Source: Marmoricola sp. (GTDB taxonomy: Bacteria > Actinomycetota > Actinomycetes > Propionibacteriales > Nocardioidaceae). From it: DNA of 54,640 bases. Under the pieces are notes generated by a model, which saw only the letters and a list, made by a program, of their open reading frames with translations, had not been told where the DNA came from and did no database searches. Made by a program: the position numbers and the translations under genes. Location of the stretch: contig JAOPXK010000080.1 of assembly GCA_025965195.1 (NCBI GenBank), positions 1 through 54,640 of the forward strand. Direction: 5' to 3'. This document shows, in pieces, positions 1 through 7,597 of this stretch (positions within the stretch are counted from its first letter, which is position 1; each line of letters starts with the position of its first letter).

Positions 1-2826
1 GACACCGCGACTGCCCCCGCGGCCACCACGATCAGCCCGGGCGCCAACGCGGTCAACCTTTCCACCACCCCTGCCACCATCGGTGTCTACCCCGCTCCGG
101 GTGGAGGTGCGCACCTGTACGGCATCGTCTCCGGCACCACGAACGACCTGACGAACTCGCCTGCGATCACGCTGAAGACGCCGTACAACGCAGCGACGCC
201 GACCGTTGACAACCCCGCGACCGTGAACACGGGCGACACCAGCCGCGCCTTCAGCGGCGTCGCTGACTTCAGCGGATACAACTGGGACACGAACACCCCC
301 GCGGTCGACGATGCACTCGTCACCGCGACCGACAGCAGCGACGACGCCACGATGGTGCACCTCTACAAGCAGACCATCGGCACCGGCACCACCGCGGCTG
401 CCGTGCAGAACCCGGTGAGGTCCGGCACCACCACGTCGGTGACGGTCACGGTCCTCGACCAGAACGGCAAGCCGGTCGCCGGCGCCAAGGTCGTCTCCAC
501 CGCGGTGCTCACGCAGCTGTACTTCGGTAGCACCAAGACCACGAACAGCCGGGGCCAGGCCACCTTCACGGGCATCTCCGGCACCACAACTGGCGTGGAC
601 TACACCTTCTACGTCGACGACAACGGCAGCGGCAGCTACCAGGCCGGCGCCGAGGTCCAGCGCATCGTCAACGTGAAGTCCTACGCCGCAGTGGCGAGCA
701 AGGTCACGATCGGCGCGGCTGGGGCTGCCTATGACCGTGACGACCTGGGTGCAAACCCGTTCTCCGCCACCCTGGTGGACCAGAACGGCAACCCGCTGAC
801 CGGGTCCTCCAACCCGCTGCAGTACCGCTGGACCACCACCAGCTACCCGACCAACCCGCCCACGACCCCGACCACCACGGTCGAGGCGTCGCACTCGCTG
901 AACCCGGACAGTACGGGCAAGATCAGCATCCCGGCCCCGATCAACGACGGCGTCTCGAAGCTCGAGGTCTGGTCGAACCAGGACGGCAACCCGGGTCCTG
1001 ACGCCGCCGACATCCAGGCGACGCCACTGACCGTCAGCATCGGCCAGGCTGCGGTTGTGTGGAACGACGGCAACCGCATCTCGGTCACCCAGGGCAGCAC
1101 GCACACCTTCACGGGCTCGCTGCAGCTGCCCGACGGCACCAAGCTGGGTGGCAAGACCTTCAGCGCGGACATGGCGAACGTCAATGGTGACGTTGTGATG
1201 GCTGTGCAGGGCGGCCAGCCCTCGGGCACCACCCGGACCGGCAACACCACGGCCACGGTCACCACCGCTGCCGACGGCACCTTCGGTGTCGCGCTCACGG
1301 ATCAGACCACGGCGACCAATGACTACGGCGACGTGCTCGAGGCCGGCAGTGGAAACTACGACTCGGCGTCGCTGCGGACCGACTTCATGGACACCGTGGT
1401 GAACAACGTGGTCTCCTACGGCGGCACCAGCAGCGAGTCGCTCGGTAGCATCTCGGGCGCCATTCCGGGTGTCCCGCAGCTGCTGAGCAACATCCGGGTG
1501 ACCAACGCCACCGGTCAGTCGCTGGTCGGGGTTCCGGTCACGATCTCGGTCGACCACGGCTACCTGACCCCGGACACCGACAATGGTCTTGCCGGCCTGA
1601 CGCCTGCAACTCCGGCGGCCGAGGGCGGCGTGATCGGCGCATGGAAGAACCTCGGCAGCAGCGTCACCGCGACCACCGGTGAGCACGGCAACGTCAGCCG
1701 CCAGTTCGCGGTTGCGATCGGTCACGACGACGCGTTCGCTGATGGCGACGTCACGACCACGATCTCGATCAAGGCTGCTGGGGTCTCGCCGACGTCCGCA
1801 CCGGAGGTCACGTGGAACGCCAGCGACCCGATCAACCCGGGTGCACTCACGCTCGGGTTCGACGCGGATCAGGGCACGTACGGATCGCGGATCCTGCCGA
1901 AGGCGTCGACCGTCCATGACGTCTACCTGGCCCCGACGGCCACCGACCAGTTCGGCAACGTCACCGGCCAGGCGGTCACGGTGACCAACTCCGGTGTCGG
2001 CTCGGTGTCGAGCCCGGAGTGGGAGCGGTTCGGCGTGGACTCGGACGTCGCAGGGACCCAGACGGTCAGTGGCAAGGTCACCGACGACGTGCTCAAGTGG
2101 GGCGCGGACGCCGACACCACTGTCAACGCCCCTGGCTACCAGCCCTCGGTTGCGGCCACCGGCAGCCAGGACCTCAGCGCTGTCGCTCCGGCGATCAACT
2201 GGTACACGGTCGATCTGGCCAGCTCGACGTACAAGCTGACCCACAACACGGCCAACACGGTCGCCCCGGGCACCACAGTGTTCGAGACCTACACGGCCAA
2301 GGACCAGTTCGGCCAGCCGCTCGCGGGTTACGGCGTGACCTTCCTGCGGACCGGACCGGACAAGCTGCAGGACGGCAACTACAGCGGTAATGACTCGACC
2401 GACGCGAATGGTGTGGCCAGCTACGTGTTCCAGGGCACCACTACTGGCACTGCCAGTGTCACCGGCGTCCTGTTCGACGTGGTCACCGACCACCCGGTGC
2501 CGCAGAGCTCGGCCAGCGACACCGTGACGTTCGCGGGTGCTGTCGTGGGCACCAAGGTCACGATCCACCCGACGATCACGGTGCACAACGGTGCCAAGGG
2601 CAACGACATCGTGCGCGTCTACACCCACACCAAGGCCACCAAGGGCGCGGTTGTGAAGATCAAGATCGGCACCAGGATCGTCGCCACCGGTCACATCAAT
2701 GCAGCTGGTCAGGCGGTGTTCACGATCAGTGACGCCAACAAGAAGGCCGTCCGCAAGTTCCACGCGGTCATCTCGTCCACTGCACACAGCAAGGCCGGCA
2801 CCAGCAACATCGTCGGCCTCAAGTAA
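1..2826 (+). CDS. Secreted/surface protein with Big/Ig-like repeats (5' end outside window)
   Basis: The reading frame is open from the first base, so the gene begins upstream; 941 residues are visible and no start should be placed at the internal GTG near 223. The protein is rich in Thr, Ser, Gly, Asp and Val and holds several beta-sandwich modules of the bacterial Ig-like (Big_1/invasin) kind, seen in phrases such as 'VLDQNGKPVAGAKV', 'ATDQFGNVTGQAV' and 'AKDQFGQPLAGYGV', each followed by a 'D.NG.A...F.G' strand. The last 90 residues form a basic Lys-rich beta domain. No LPXTG motif or C-terminal membrane helix is present, so release or non-covalent wall attachment is likely. Function is inferred only as a cell-surface or adhesive structural protein. 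A hairpin follows the stop. Confidence 0.75.
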   Translation, partial: DTATAPAATTISPGANAVNLSTTPATIGVYPAPGGGAHLYGIVSGTTNDLTNSPAITLKTPYNAATPTVDNPATVNTGDTSRAFSGVADFSGYNWDTNTPAVDDALVTATDSSDDATMVHLYKQTIGTGTTAAAVQNPVRSGTTTSVTVTVLDQNGKPVAGAKVVSTAVLTQLYFGSTKTTNSRGQATFTGISGTTTGVDYTFYVDDNGSGSYQAGAEVQRIVNVKSYAAVASKVTIGAAGAAYDRDDLGANPFSATLVDQNGNPLTGSSNPLQYRWTTTSYPTNPPTTPTTTVEASHSLNPDSTGKISIPAPINDGVSKLEVWSNQDGNPGPDAADIQATPLTVSIGQAAVVWNDGNRISVTQGSTHTFTGSLQLPDGTKLGGKTFSADMANVNGDVVMAVQGGQPSGTTRTGNTTATVTTAADGTFGVALTDQTTATNDYGDVLEAGSGNYDSASLRTDFMDTVVNNVVSYGGTSSESLGSISGAIPGVPQLLSNIRVTNATGQSLVGVPVTISVDHGYLTPDTDNGLAGLTPATPAAEGGVIGAWKNLGSSVTATTGEHGNVSRQFAVAIGHDDAFADGDVTTTISIKAAGVSPTSAPEVTWNASDPINPGALTLGFDADQGTYGSRILPKASTVHDVYLAPTATDQFGNVTGQAVTVTNSGVGSVSSPEWERFGVDSDVAGTQTVSGKVTDDVLKWGADADTTVNAPGYQPSVAATGSQDLSAVAPAINWYTVDLASSTYKLTHNTANTVAPGTTVFETYTAKDQFGQPLAGYGVTFLRTGPDKLQDGNYSGNDSTDANGVASYVFQGTTTGTASVTGVLFDVVTDHPVPQSSASDTVTFAGAVVGTKVTIHPTITVHNGAKGNDIVRVYTHTKATKGAVVKIKIGTRIVATGHINAAGQAVFTISDANKKAVRKFHAVISSTAHSKAGTSNIVGLK

Positions 2827-2857
2827 CAACCGGGACTCAGCTTCGGCTGACCCTTTC

Positions 2858-2899
2858 GGGATCGGGGTGGACTGCCAACAGGTAGTCCGTCCCGCTCCC
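2858..2899 (+). terminator. Probable terminator hairpin after the surface protein gene
   Basis: Arms 2858-2873 and 2884-2899 pair at 13 of 16 positions around a 10-nt loop, 31 nt after the stop codon. There is no T-run, which is usual for high-GC actinobacterial terminators. Confidence 0.5.
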
Positions 2900-3056
2900 G
2901 GTCCCCAGGGTCGAGCAGGCACCCAAGTCCCAGTTTCACCCTGGAGCCACGAGCGCGGTCCGGGTCATCTTCTGAACGCCGCTGCGAGAAGATGGCCCGG
3001 GCCGCCCCATGTCCCGGGACAATTTTGTTCGACTCATCTTTGAGAGACTCGCCGCC

Positions 3057-3935
3057 GTGACCGAATCCGAGTTCGACCGTGGCGTGGCCCTGCAGGACAA
3101 GGGTGACGGAGTCTTCGCGGCCTCGCTCGACGCCGGCTGGGTGGTTGGCGGTGGCGTCAATGGCGGTTACCTGCTCGCCGTGATCGGCAACGCGGTCCGG
3201 GCGGCGCTCTCGGGGAGTGGTCTCGACAAGCTCGACCACCAGGGACAGCTCGACGACCGGGGACAGGTCGACCACCGTGACCCACTCTCCGTCAGTGCGT
3301 ACTACCTGTCGGCAACCCGACCCGGACCTGCCGTGGTCCGGACCCGGGTGCTGCGTCGGGGACGCAGCACCTCCACGGTCGCCGCGACGCTGAGCCAGCT
3401 TCACGACGGTGTCGAGGTCGACCGGATCAGCACCCTCGCGACGTACGCAGACCTGAACCGCAGCTCCGACGACGTCCGCACCACCCTGGTCGAACCGGTC
3501 CTCGCACCTCTCGAGCACTGCATTCCGACTGCCGAAGCTCCGGCCGACTTCAAGAAGATCGCGCCGCTGCTCGACCGCTTTGCCACCCGGCTCGACCCCG
3601 GCAGCATCGGCTGGGCGGTAGGAAAGCCGAGTGGCAACGGACTGATCCAGGGCTGGTTCAGGCTCGCCGACGGGAGGCCGCTCGACTCGCTCGCGCTGCT
3701 GATGGTCGTCGATGCGTTGCCGCCGGTGACCTTCGACCTCGGCATGCCCGGTTGGGCGCCGACGCTGGAGCTCACCGTCCATGTTCGGGCGAAGCCGGCG
3801 CCAGGCTGGGCGAAGGTCAAGCACTACACGCGCAACATGGCCGGCGGCTATTTCGAGGAGGACTGCGAGGTCTGGGACTCCTCCGGACGACTGGTCGCGC
3901 AGTCGCGGCAATTGGCTGCGCAACCCCGGTCGTAG
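3057..3935 (+). CDS. Acyl-CoA thioesterase family protein (double hotdog)
   Basis: Predicted TesB-like thioesterase that hydrolyses acyl-CoA in the cytoplasm. The N-terminal hotdog contains 'GGVNGGYLLAVI' and 'DPLSVSAYYL'; the C-terminal hotdog contains 'GWFRLADGRPLDSLALLMVVDALPP' spread over the family-typical positions, and the protein ends close to the usual 260-290 residues. GTG at 3057 is preferred because 'TESEF' resembles the family N-terminus and a GAGAG stretch lies upstream; an in-frame ATG at 3009 would add 16 residues without a ribosome site. Oddity: between 'NAVRAALSG' and 'HRDPLSVS' the gene carries about 18-20 extra residues encoded by a copy of a dispersed repeat (3219-3276), inserted without breaking the frame. 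Confidence 0.75.
   Translation: MTESEFDRGVALQDKGDGVFAASLDAGWVVGGGVNGGYLLAVIGNAVRAALSGSGLDKLDHQGQLDDRGQVDHRDPLSVSAYYLSATRPGPAVVRTRVLRRGRSTSTVAATLSQLHDGVEVDRISTLATYADLNRSSDDVRTTLVEPVLAPLEHCIPTAEAPADFKKIAPLLDRFATRLDPGSIGWAVGKPSGNGLIQGWFRLADGRPLDSLALLMVVDALPPVTFDLGMPGWAPTLELTVHVRAKPAPGWAKVKHYTRNMAGGYFEEDCEVWDSSGRLVAQSRQLAAQPRS
3219..3276 (+). repeat. Dispersed repeat, copy A (inside thioesterase gene)
   Basis: Begins GGTCTCGACAAGCTCGACCA and continues with two further 'CTCGACnACC' or 'GTCGACCACC' motifs. The same composite motif recurs inverted at 5830-5870 and direct at 6137-6180. This copy is translated in frame. Confidence 0.8.
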
Positions 3936-4111
3936 GACAGGTTGGTTGCAATCGACATCCGACCCACCCTGGCGCTCGGGGAAGCAACCGCGCGGCCCGG
4001 GTCAGCTTCGGATGCCCGGGCCGACTGCTGTTCAGCCGAAGTGAGACCGCCGCGCACGCCACGTCTCCCTGCACTGACCCGATCAACCACGGATCGCTGT
4101 ACCTTCGCAGC

Positions 4112-4570
4112 ATGCCAGTCGTCGTCGGTGTCGCGATCATGCTCGAGGGCCGGGTGCTCGCCGCCCGCCGCGCATATCCGCCCGACCTGGCCGGTGGTTG
4201 GGAGTTCCCCGGCGGGAAGGTCGCCGAAGGCGAAGACCCGACGGACGCCGCCGTCCGGGAGATCCGTGAGGAGCTCGGCTGTGAGATCGCGGTGACCGGG
4301 TGGCTCTCGCCGGACGGGGGATCGAGCGCAGTCTCCGGGCGATCGATCGCAGTCGAGATCACCCCGGGTCTGCTGCTCCGGGTCGCGACCGCCGACGTCG
4401 TACGACGCGAGCCGGTGCCGGTCGAGCACGACATCATCCGCTGGCTCCGACCCGACCAGCTGGACGCGGTCGACTGGCTGCCGGCCGACGTACCGTTCCT
4501 CGAGCCGGTGCGAGAGCTGCTCAGCGGATCGACGTACACCGGCTGGTCGAGCGCAGTCGAAACCCGATGA
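4112..4570 (+). CDS. NUDIX hydrolase (MutT-like)
   Basis: A 152-residue NUDIX protein, predicted to cleave nucleoside diphosphate derivatives, plausibly 8-oxo-dGTP in nucleotide-pool cleaning. The complete Nudix box lies at residues 35-57: 'GGKVAEGE' then 'REIREELG', giving the G-x5-E-x7-RE-U-x-EE-x-G-U pattern with its metal-binding glutamates. 'WEFPGGK' precedes it, as in MutT enzymes. ATG at 4112 gives the expected length. The last residues are encoded by a variant of the dispersed repeat (4541-4564). The stop overlaps the next start by four bases (ATGA), so the two genes are probably co-translated. Substrate is not determined by sequence. Confidence 0.85.
   Translation: MPVVVGVAIMLEGRVLAARRAYPPDLAGGWEFPGGKVAEGEDPTDAAVREIREELGCEIAVTGWLSPDGGSSAVSGRSIAVEITPGLLLRVATADVVRREPVPVEHDIIRWLRPDQLDAVDWLPADVPFLEPVRELLSGSTYTGWSSAVETR
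4541..4564 (-). repeat. Variant of the dispersed repeat at the 3' end of the NUDIX gene
   Basis: The motif CTGGTCGAGCGCAGTCGAAA resembles the inverse form of the repeat at 5830-5870 (GGTCGAGC...GTCGA.ACC), with GCAG replacing the TT of the centre. It encodes the last residues, 'WSSAVET'. Confidence 0.45.
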
Positions 4571-4863
4571 AGTTCCGCGGAGTGTTCTTCGATGAGGAGG
4601 CCGCCCTCGCGGTGGTGCATCGACTCGCAAACGAGGGTTTCGCCGCCTCCGTGACGCGGGAGAAGTTCGCCGGCGAGGACGATGACGAGGACCACCCGTG
4701 GGCGGTGCTCACCGATGCGCCGTACGTGATGGTCGAGCTGCTCGTCGAGGAATACGAGGGCTGGCTCGACGTTGAAGAAAATGAGGCCACTCGCGTGGTG
4801 CTGCCACCGAGTCCGTTGGACTTGCCGGCTGCACCGAAGCGCAACCATCGGCCGCCTGAATAG
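4567..4863 (+). CDS. Small acidic hypothetical protein
   Basis: A 98-residue soluble protein whose ATG overlaps the NUDIX stop. It is strongly acidic in the middle ('GEDDDEDHPW') and at 'LLVEEYEGWLDVEENE', with a Pro-rich tail. The pattern of one alpha/beta unit followed by an acidic 'GEDDDED.W.V' loop loosely recalls RraB-type small regulators, but I cannot assign the family with confidence. Tight coupling to the NUDIX gene suggests co-expression. Function unknown. Confidence 0.7.
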   Translation: MKFRGVFFDEEAALAVVHRLANEGFAASVTREKFAGEDDDEDHPWAVLTDAPYVMVELLVEEYEGWLDVEENEATRVVLPPSPLDLPAAPKRNHRPPE

Positions 4864-4893
4864 GCACCCTGACGCAATACCTGACTCAATAGG

Positions 4894-5805
4894 ATGGCCC
4901 GCATGGGAAAGCACCTACTCCTCGTTCACGCTCACCCCGACGACGAGAGCATCGGGCAGGGCGCGACGATGGCGAGGTACGTCGAGGAGGGTGTCGGCGT
5001 CACGCTGGTCACCTGTACGGGCGGTGAGATGGGCGAGATCCTCGTCCCGGAGCTGGAACACATGGCGTCCGACAAGGACGACACCCTCGCCGACCAGCGC
5101 AAGATCGAGTTGGACCACGCGATGAAGGCGCTCGGGGTCACCGACCACCGCTACCTCGGCGACTTCAAGAAGTACCGCGACTCCGGCATGCAGTGGCACG
5201 AGGACGGGCACGCGATTGCTGCCGATGACGTTCACGAGAACGCGTTCTGGAACGCCGACCTGACTGCTGCGGCGGCCGACCTGGTTGCCGTGATCCGGGA
5301 GGTCAGGCCGCAGGTGCTGGTCACCTACGACGAGTTCGGCGGCTACGGCCACCCGGACCACATCCAGGCGCACCGGGTGGCGACGTACGCCGCCTCGCTC
5401 GCTGCGGTTCCGACGTACCGTACGGACCTGGGCGAGGCCCATGAGATCTCGAAGATCTATTGGGGCGCGATGTCCGCGTCCCGGATGCGCGAGGGCCTCC
5501 GCAAGCTGCGCGCGGCCGGCGACACCACCACGTTCGAAGGCATGGATCCGGACGGCCCGATGCCTCCGTTCATCGCCGAGGACAGCAGCCTCGCCGCAAT
5601 GATCGACGGCAGCAAGTACGTCGAGAAGAAGATGGAAGCACTCAGGGCGCACGCCACCCAGATCACCACCGACGGCCCGTTCTTCGCGCTCAGTAACAAC
5701 GTCGGCGAGTCCGTCTGGGGGGTTGAGTTCTTCCGGATCGCCAAGGGAAGCCAGGGGCCCGTCAACGAAGACGGCCTGGAGACCGACCTGTTCGCTGGAC
5801 TCTAG
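4894..5805 (+). CDS. mshB: N-acetyl-1-D-myo-inositol-2-amino-2-deoxy-alpha-D-glucopyranoside deacetylase
   Basis: MshB removes the acetyl group from GlcNAc-Ins, the second committed step of mycothiol synthesis, in the cytoplasm. The PIG-L/LmbE zinc motif 'AHPDDES' is near residue 14, and 'GGYGHPDHIQAH' supplies the third zinc ligand and the MshB-type loop; 'YRDSGM' is also typical. The length of 303 residues fits MshB, and the 'GGYGHPDH' form favours MshB over the related conjugate amidase Mca. ATG 4894 and ATG 4903 are both possible; an AGG nine bases before 4903 slightly favours the latter. It is followed by a repeat-rich gap. Confidence 0.88.
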   Translation: MARMGKHLLLVHAHPDDESIGQGATMARYVEEGVGVTLVTCTGGEMGEILVPELEHMASDKDDTLADQRKIELDHAMKALGVTDHRYLGDFKKYRDSGMQWHEDGHAIAADDVHENAFWNADLTAAAADLVAVIREVRPQVLVTYDEFGGYGHPDHIQAHRVATYAASLAAVPTYRTDLGEAHEISKIYWGAMSASRMREGLRKLRAAGDTTTFEGMDPDGPMPPFIAEDSSLAAMIDGSKYVEKKMEALRAHATQITTDGPFFALSNNVGESVWGVEFFRIAKGSQGPVNEDGLETDLFAGL

Positions 5806-5829
5806 ATCCAGCCACCCGCGCCTGGCCCT

Positions 5830-5870
5830 GCTGGTCGAGCTGATGCCCGGTGGTCGAGCTTGTCGAGACC
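5830..5870 (-). repeat. Dispersed repeat, copy B (inverted orientation)
   Basis: Contains GTGGTCGAGCTTGTCGAGAC, the reverse complement of copies A and C, followed outward by a second GGTCGAGC motif. Together with copy C it forms inverted ends around the HNH remnant. Confidence 0.8.
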
Positions 5871-5982
5871 GCGCGTGACGACACTTTCTCGTTACCCCAT
5901 TGACGAAAGTCACCAAGAATACTTCTCCGCGGATTCATTCAACGCCATCGAAACTGTCGGCGGTCGGTGCTCGAATTGATCC

Positions 5983-6136
5983 ATGACCACCACCGCCGAA
6001 ACGCGGACGCACCCGATCCTCGGGTTTCCGCGCCCTGGACCCCCAGCCTGGTGCGAAGGACACCACGACCCCCGTGTCCCGCGGCGGAAATAGCGACCTC
6101 GCGGAGGGCGGCCTCCGATTCACCAGACGCACCTGA
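5983..6136 (+). pseudogene. Remnant of a DUF222-type HNH endonuclease gene
   Basis: ATG 5983 opens a 36-codon frame beginning 'MTTTAETRTHPILGF', which resembles the N-terminus of DUF222/HNH proteins common in actinobacteria. It then passes directly to 'PPAWCEGHHDP', which resembles their C-terminal HNH zinc motif, and stops at 6091. In another frame 'DLAEGGLRFTRRT' ends at TGA 6134-6136, like the usual C-terminal 'RF.RRT'. This is what a large internal deletion plus a frameshift would leave. The assignment rests on recognised motifs, not on an alignment, and the stretch is short. Confidence 0.45.
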
Positions 6137-6180
6137 GTGATCTCGACAAGCTCGATCACCGGGCACGGCTCGATCACCGG
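6137..6180 (+). repeat. Dispersed repeat, copy C
   Basis: GATCTCGACAAGCTCGATCA followed by CGGGCACGGCTCGATCACC. It starts directly after the TGA of the HNH remnant and is inverted relative to copy B. Confidence 0.8.
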
Positions 6181-6208
6181 AAGCCGGTCAACGAATACGA
6201 TCACTGGC

Positions 6209-6553
6209 ATGGGGCTGCGTCTGCTTGGGGGAGTGGCCGCGTTCCTGATCGGCGTGGTGGCCTCCATCGCCACGGTCGCCGTCGGACAGAGCTGGCCGGG
6301 CTGGCTTCTCGGGGTGGCGGCGACTTTCGCCTTGCTGTACTCGCTTTCCCCAGGATTCCGGCTGCGCGGACTTGCCGCGATCGGCTGGATCGGGGGAGTC
6401 GTACTGGTGGTGTTCGGCCGGCCCGAAGGTGACTATGCGATCGCGTCGGACGTGCGAGGCATCGGCCTTGTGGTGGTCGCTGCGCTCGGCATCCTGTACG
6501 CCGCCGCGACCCTGCCTAGGGAGCGACCAGATAGCGATAGGAGTGGTGCCTGA
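6209..6553 (+). CDS. Small membrane protein (DUF6113-like)
   Basis: A 114-residue integral membrane protein with about four hydrophobic helices ('LLGGVAAFLIGVVASIATVAV', 'GWLLGVAATFALLYSL', 'GWIGGVVLVVFG', 'GIGLVVVAALGILYAA', each shorter than or about one membrane span) and a short charged tail. Small membrane proteins of this kind are often found next to mshB in actinobacteria; I recall these as DUF6113 but cannot verify it. ATG 6209 is the only start that leaves out the repeat upstream. Its 3' end overlaps the convergent acetyltransferase gene by 38 bp. Function unknown. Confidence 0.7.
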   Translation: MGLRLLGGVAAFLIGVVASIATVAVGQSWPGWLLGVAATFALLYSLSPGFRLRGLAAIGWIGGVVLVVFGRPEGDYAIASDVRGIGLVVVAALGILYAAATLPRERPDSDRSGA

Positions 6554-7529
6554 CGAAGCCCATTGACTCGTAGAGCGCCTGGGCGCCGACATTGTCACCG
6601 AGCACCTGAAGCAGCATCACACTGGCGCCGCGCTCGGCGGCCCATTCGGTCAGGTCGGCCATGATCACCCGGGCCAGACCCCGACGCCGCTGCTCGGGCT
6701 GGACCGTCAGGTCGCCGAAGAGGGCCCAGTCGTCGACCAGGTTGACCCGGCCGCGCGCCAACTGCCGTGGTCCGTCCGGACCGTTGTCACTGACTGCGGC
6801 GAACACCCCGTTCGACAGCCGCAGCGAGCGCTCGACGGCTTCGTAGTTCGCCAGTGCCCGGTCGTTGCCAACCAGCCACTCGCGGCTGATGACTGGCGAG
6901 TGGCTCAGCTCGAAGGCCGTCGTGTCGACGGACCGGAGACTGCGCGAGAGCTGGGCGATACCGGCAAGCAGCACATCGGTGTCGGCTTCGTCCGGATGCA
7001 GCTTGACCCAGCCGCGGGCCTCGAGCTCGGCCAGCAGTGCCGAGCCCACCACGACCTGGGCGCACGGCTGACGACCATGGGCGGCATAGAACCCGGCCGC
7101 CTGGTCAAGTACCTCGTCGAGGGTGCCGCCTGGCTCGCCGACGGGCAGGATCGAGTTGGGCCGGCCGTTGGTGCCGCCGGTGTGCCTGAACAGCCAGTCG
7201 CCGACGTACTTCCCCTCGCTCGGCGTGAACATCCCGGAGCCCCGGCGCTCGACCTCGTCGTCCGAGAGCCGGGCGAAGCGGGACGGTCGGGGCGGGACCG
7301 GTTTGCCGGAGACGATGTCCGCAGTCGGGAACTCCTCGACTGAGCCGTCCTCGCGCCGGATCGACGTACGTCCCGAGGCCCAGACCTCCATCACCCCGAG
7401 GACGTCGGTCAGCGCGGGCCCGCCCGATGGTCCGGTCTCGCCGTGCACGATCCGTCGTACGACGACACGCTGGCCGATCTGGTCCGGCCCAAGCCGTCCA
7501 AGTTGTGTGGGTCCCCGGTCATCGCTCAC
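6516..7529 (-). CDS. GNAT-family N-acetyltransferase with N-terminal regulatory domain
   Basis: A 337-residue protein. The N-terminal part ('GQRVVVRRIV...GPALTDVLGVMEVW') forms a small beta-rich domain as in the actinobacterial Rv0428c-type acetyltransferases. The C-terminal part is a GNAT fold with the acetyl-CoA loop 'VQPEQRRRGLARVIMADL' (Q/RxxGxG/A-like) and the closing 'NVGAQALYESMGFVRHH'. It should transfer an acetyl group from acetyl-CoA to an amine; the substrate is unknown. GTG 7529 is used as the start. It is transcribed divergently from the fdxA ferredoxin, and its 3' end overlaps the small membrane-protein gene by 38 bp. Confidence 0.8.
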   Translation of the reverse strand: MSDDRGPTQLGRLGPDQIGQRVVVRRIVHGETGPSGGPALTDVLGVMEVWASGRTSIRREDGSVEEFPTADIVSGKPVPPRPSRFARLSDDEVERRGSGMFTPSEGKYVGDWLFRHTGGTNGRPNSILPVGEPGGTLDEVLDQAAGFYAAHGRQPCAQVVVGSALLAELEARGWVKLHPDEADTDVLLAGIAQLSRSLRSVDTTAFELSHSPVISREWLVGNDRALANYEAVERSLRLSNGVFAAVSDNGPDGPRQLARGRVNLVDDWALFGDLTVQPEQRRRGLARVIMADLTEWAAERGASVMLLQVLGDNVGAQALYESMGFVRHHSYRYLVAP

Positions 7530-7550
7530 CCCGGGATACTAGGCTGTACA

Positions 7551-7571
7551 GGTCCGCATTGAACGCGGACC
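7551..7571 (+). promoter_or_regulatory. Inverted repeat in the fdxA leader
   Basis: GGTCCGC-7 nt-GCGGACC, perfect 7-bp arms, 27 nt before the fdxA start and between divergent genes. It could be an operator or a leader hairpin. Confidence 0.4.
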
Positions 7572-7597
7572 AGCCGCGTCGTTCGAGGAGGAACCAG

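Larger units (their letters stand above)
5806..6208. other. Gap of about 400 nt: repeats and a decayed HNH gene
   Basis: No intact gene is visible. The gap holds two inverted copies of the dispersed repeat (5830-5870, 6137-6180), a more A/T-rich patch around 5880-5945, and coding remnants on the plus strand at 5983-6136. Confidence 0.7.

Noticed and set aside
3009-3056. ATG 3009 as thioesterase start
   Set aside because: No ribosome-binding site precedes it, and the added residues do not resemble the family; GTG 3057 fits better, although the longer form cannot be excluded.
2709-3923. Long minus-strand open frame of about 400 codons opposite the thioesterase
   Set aside because: It is a low-complexity Arg/Val/Asp-rich shadow of the plus-strand gene, which has clear thioesterase motifs; GC-rich antisense frames of this kind occur opposite most genes here.
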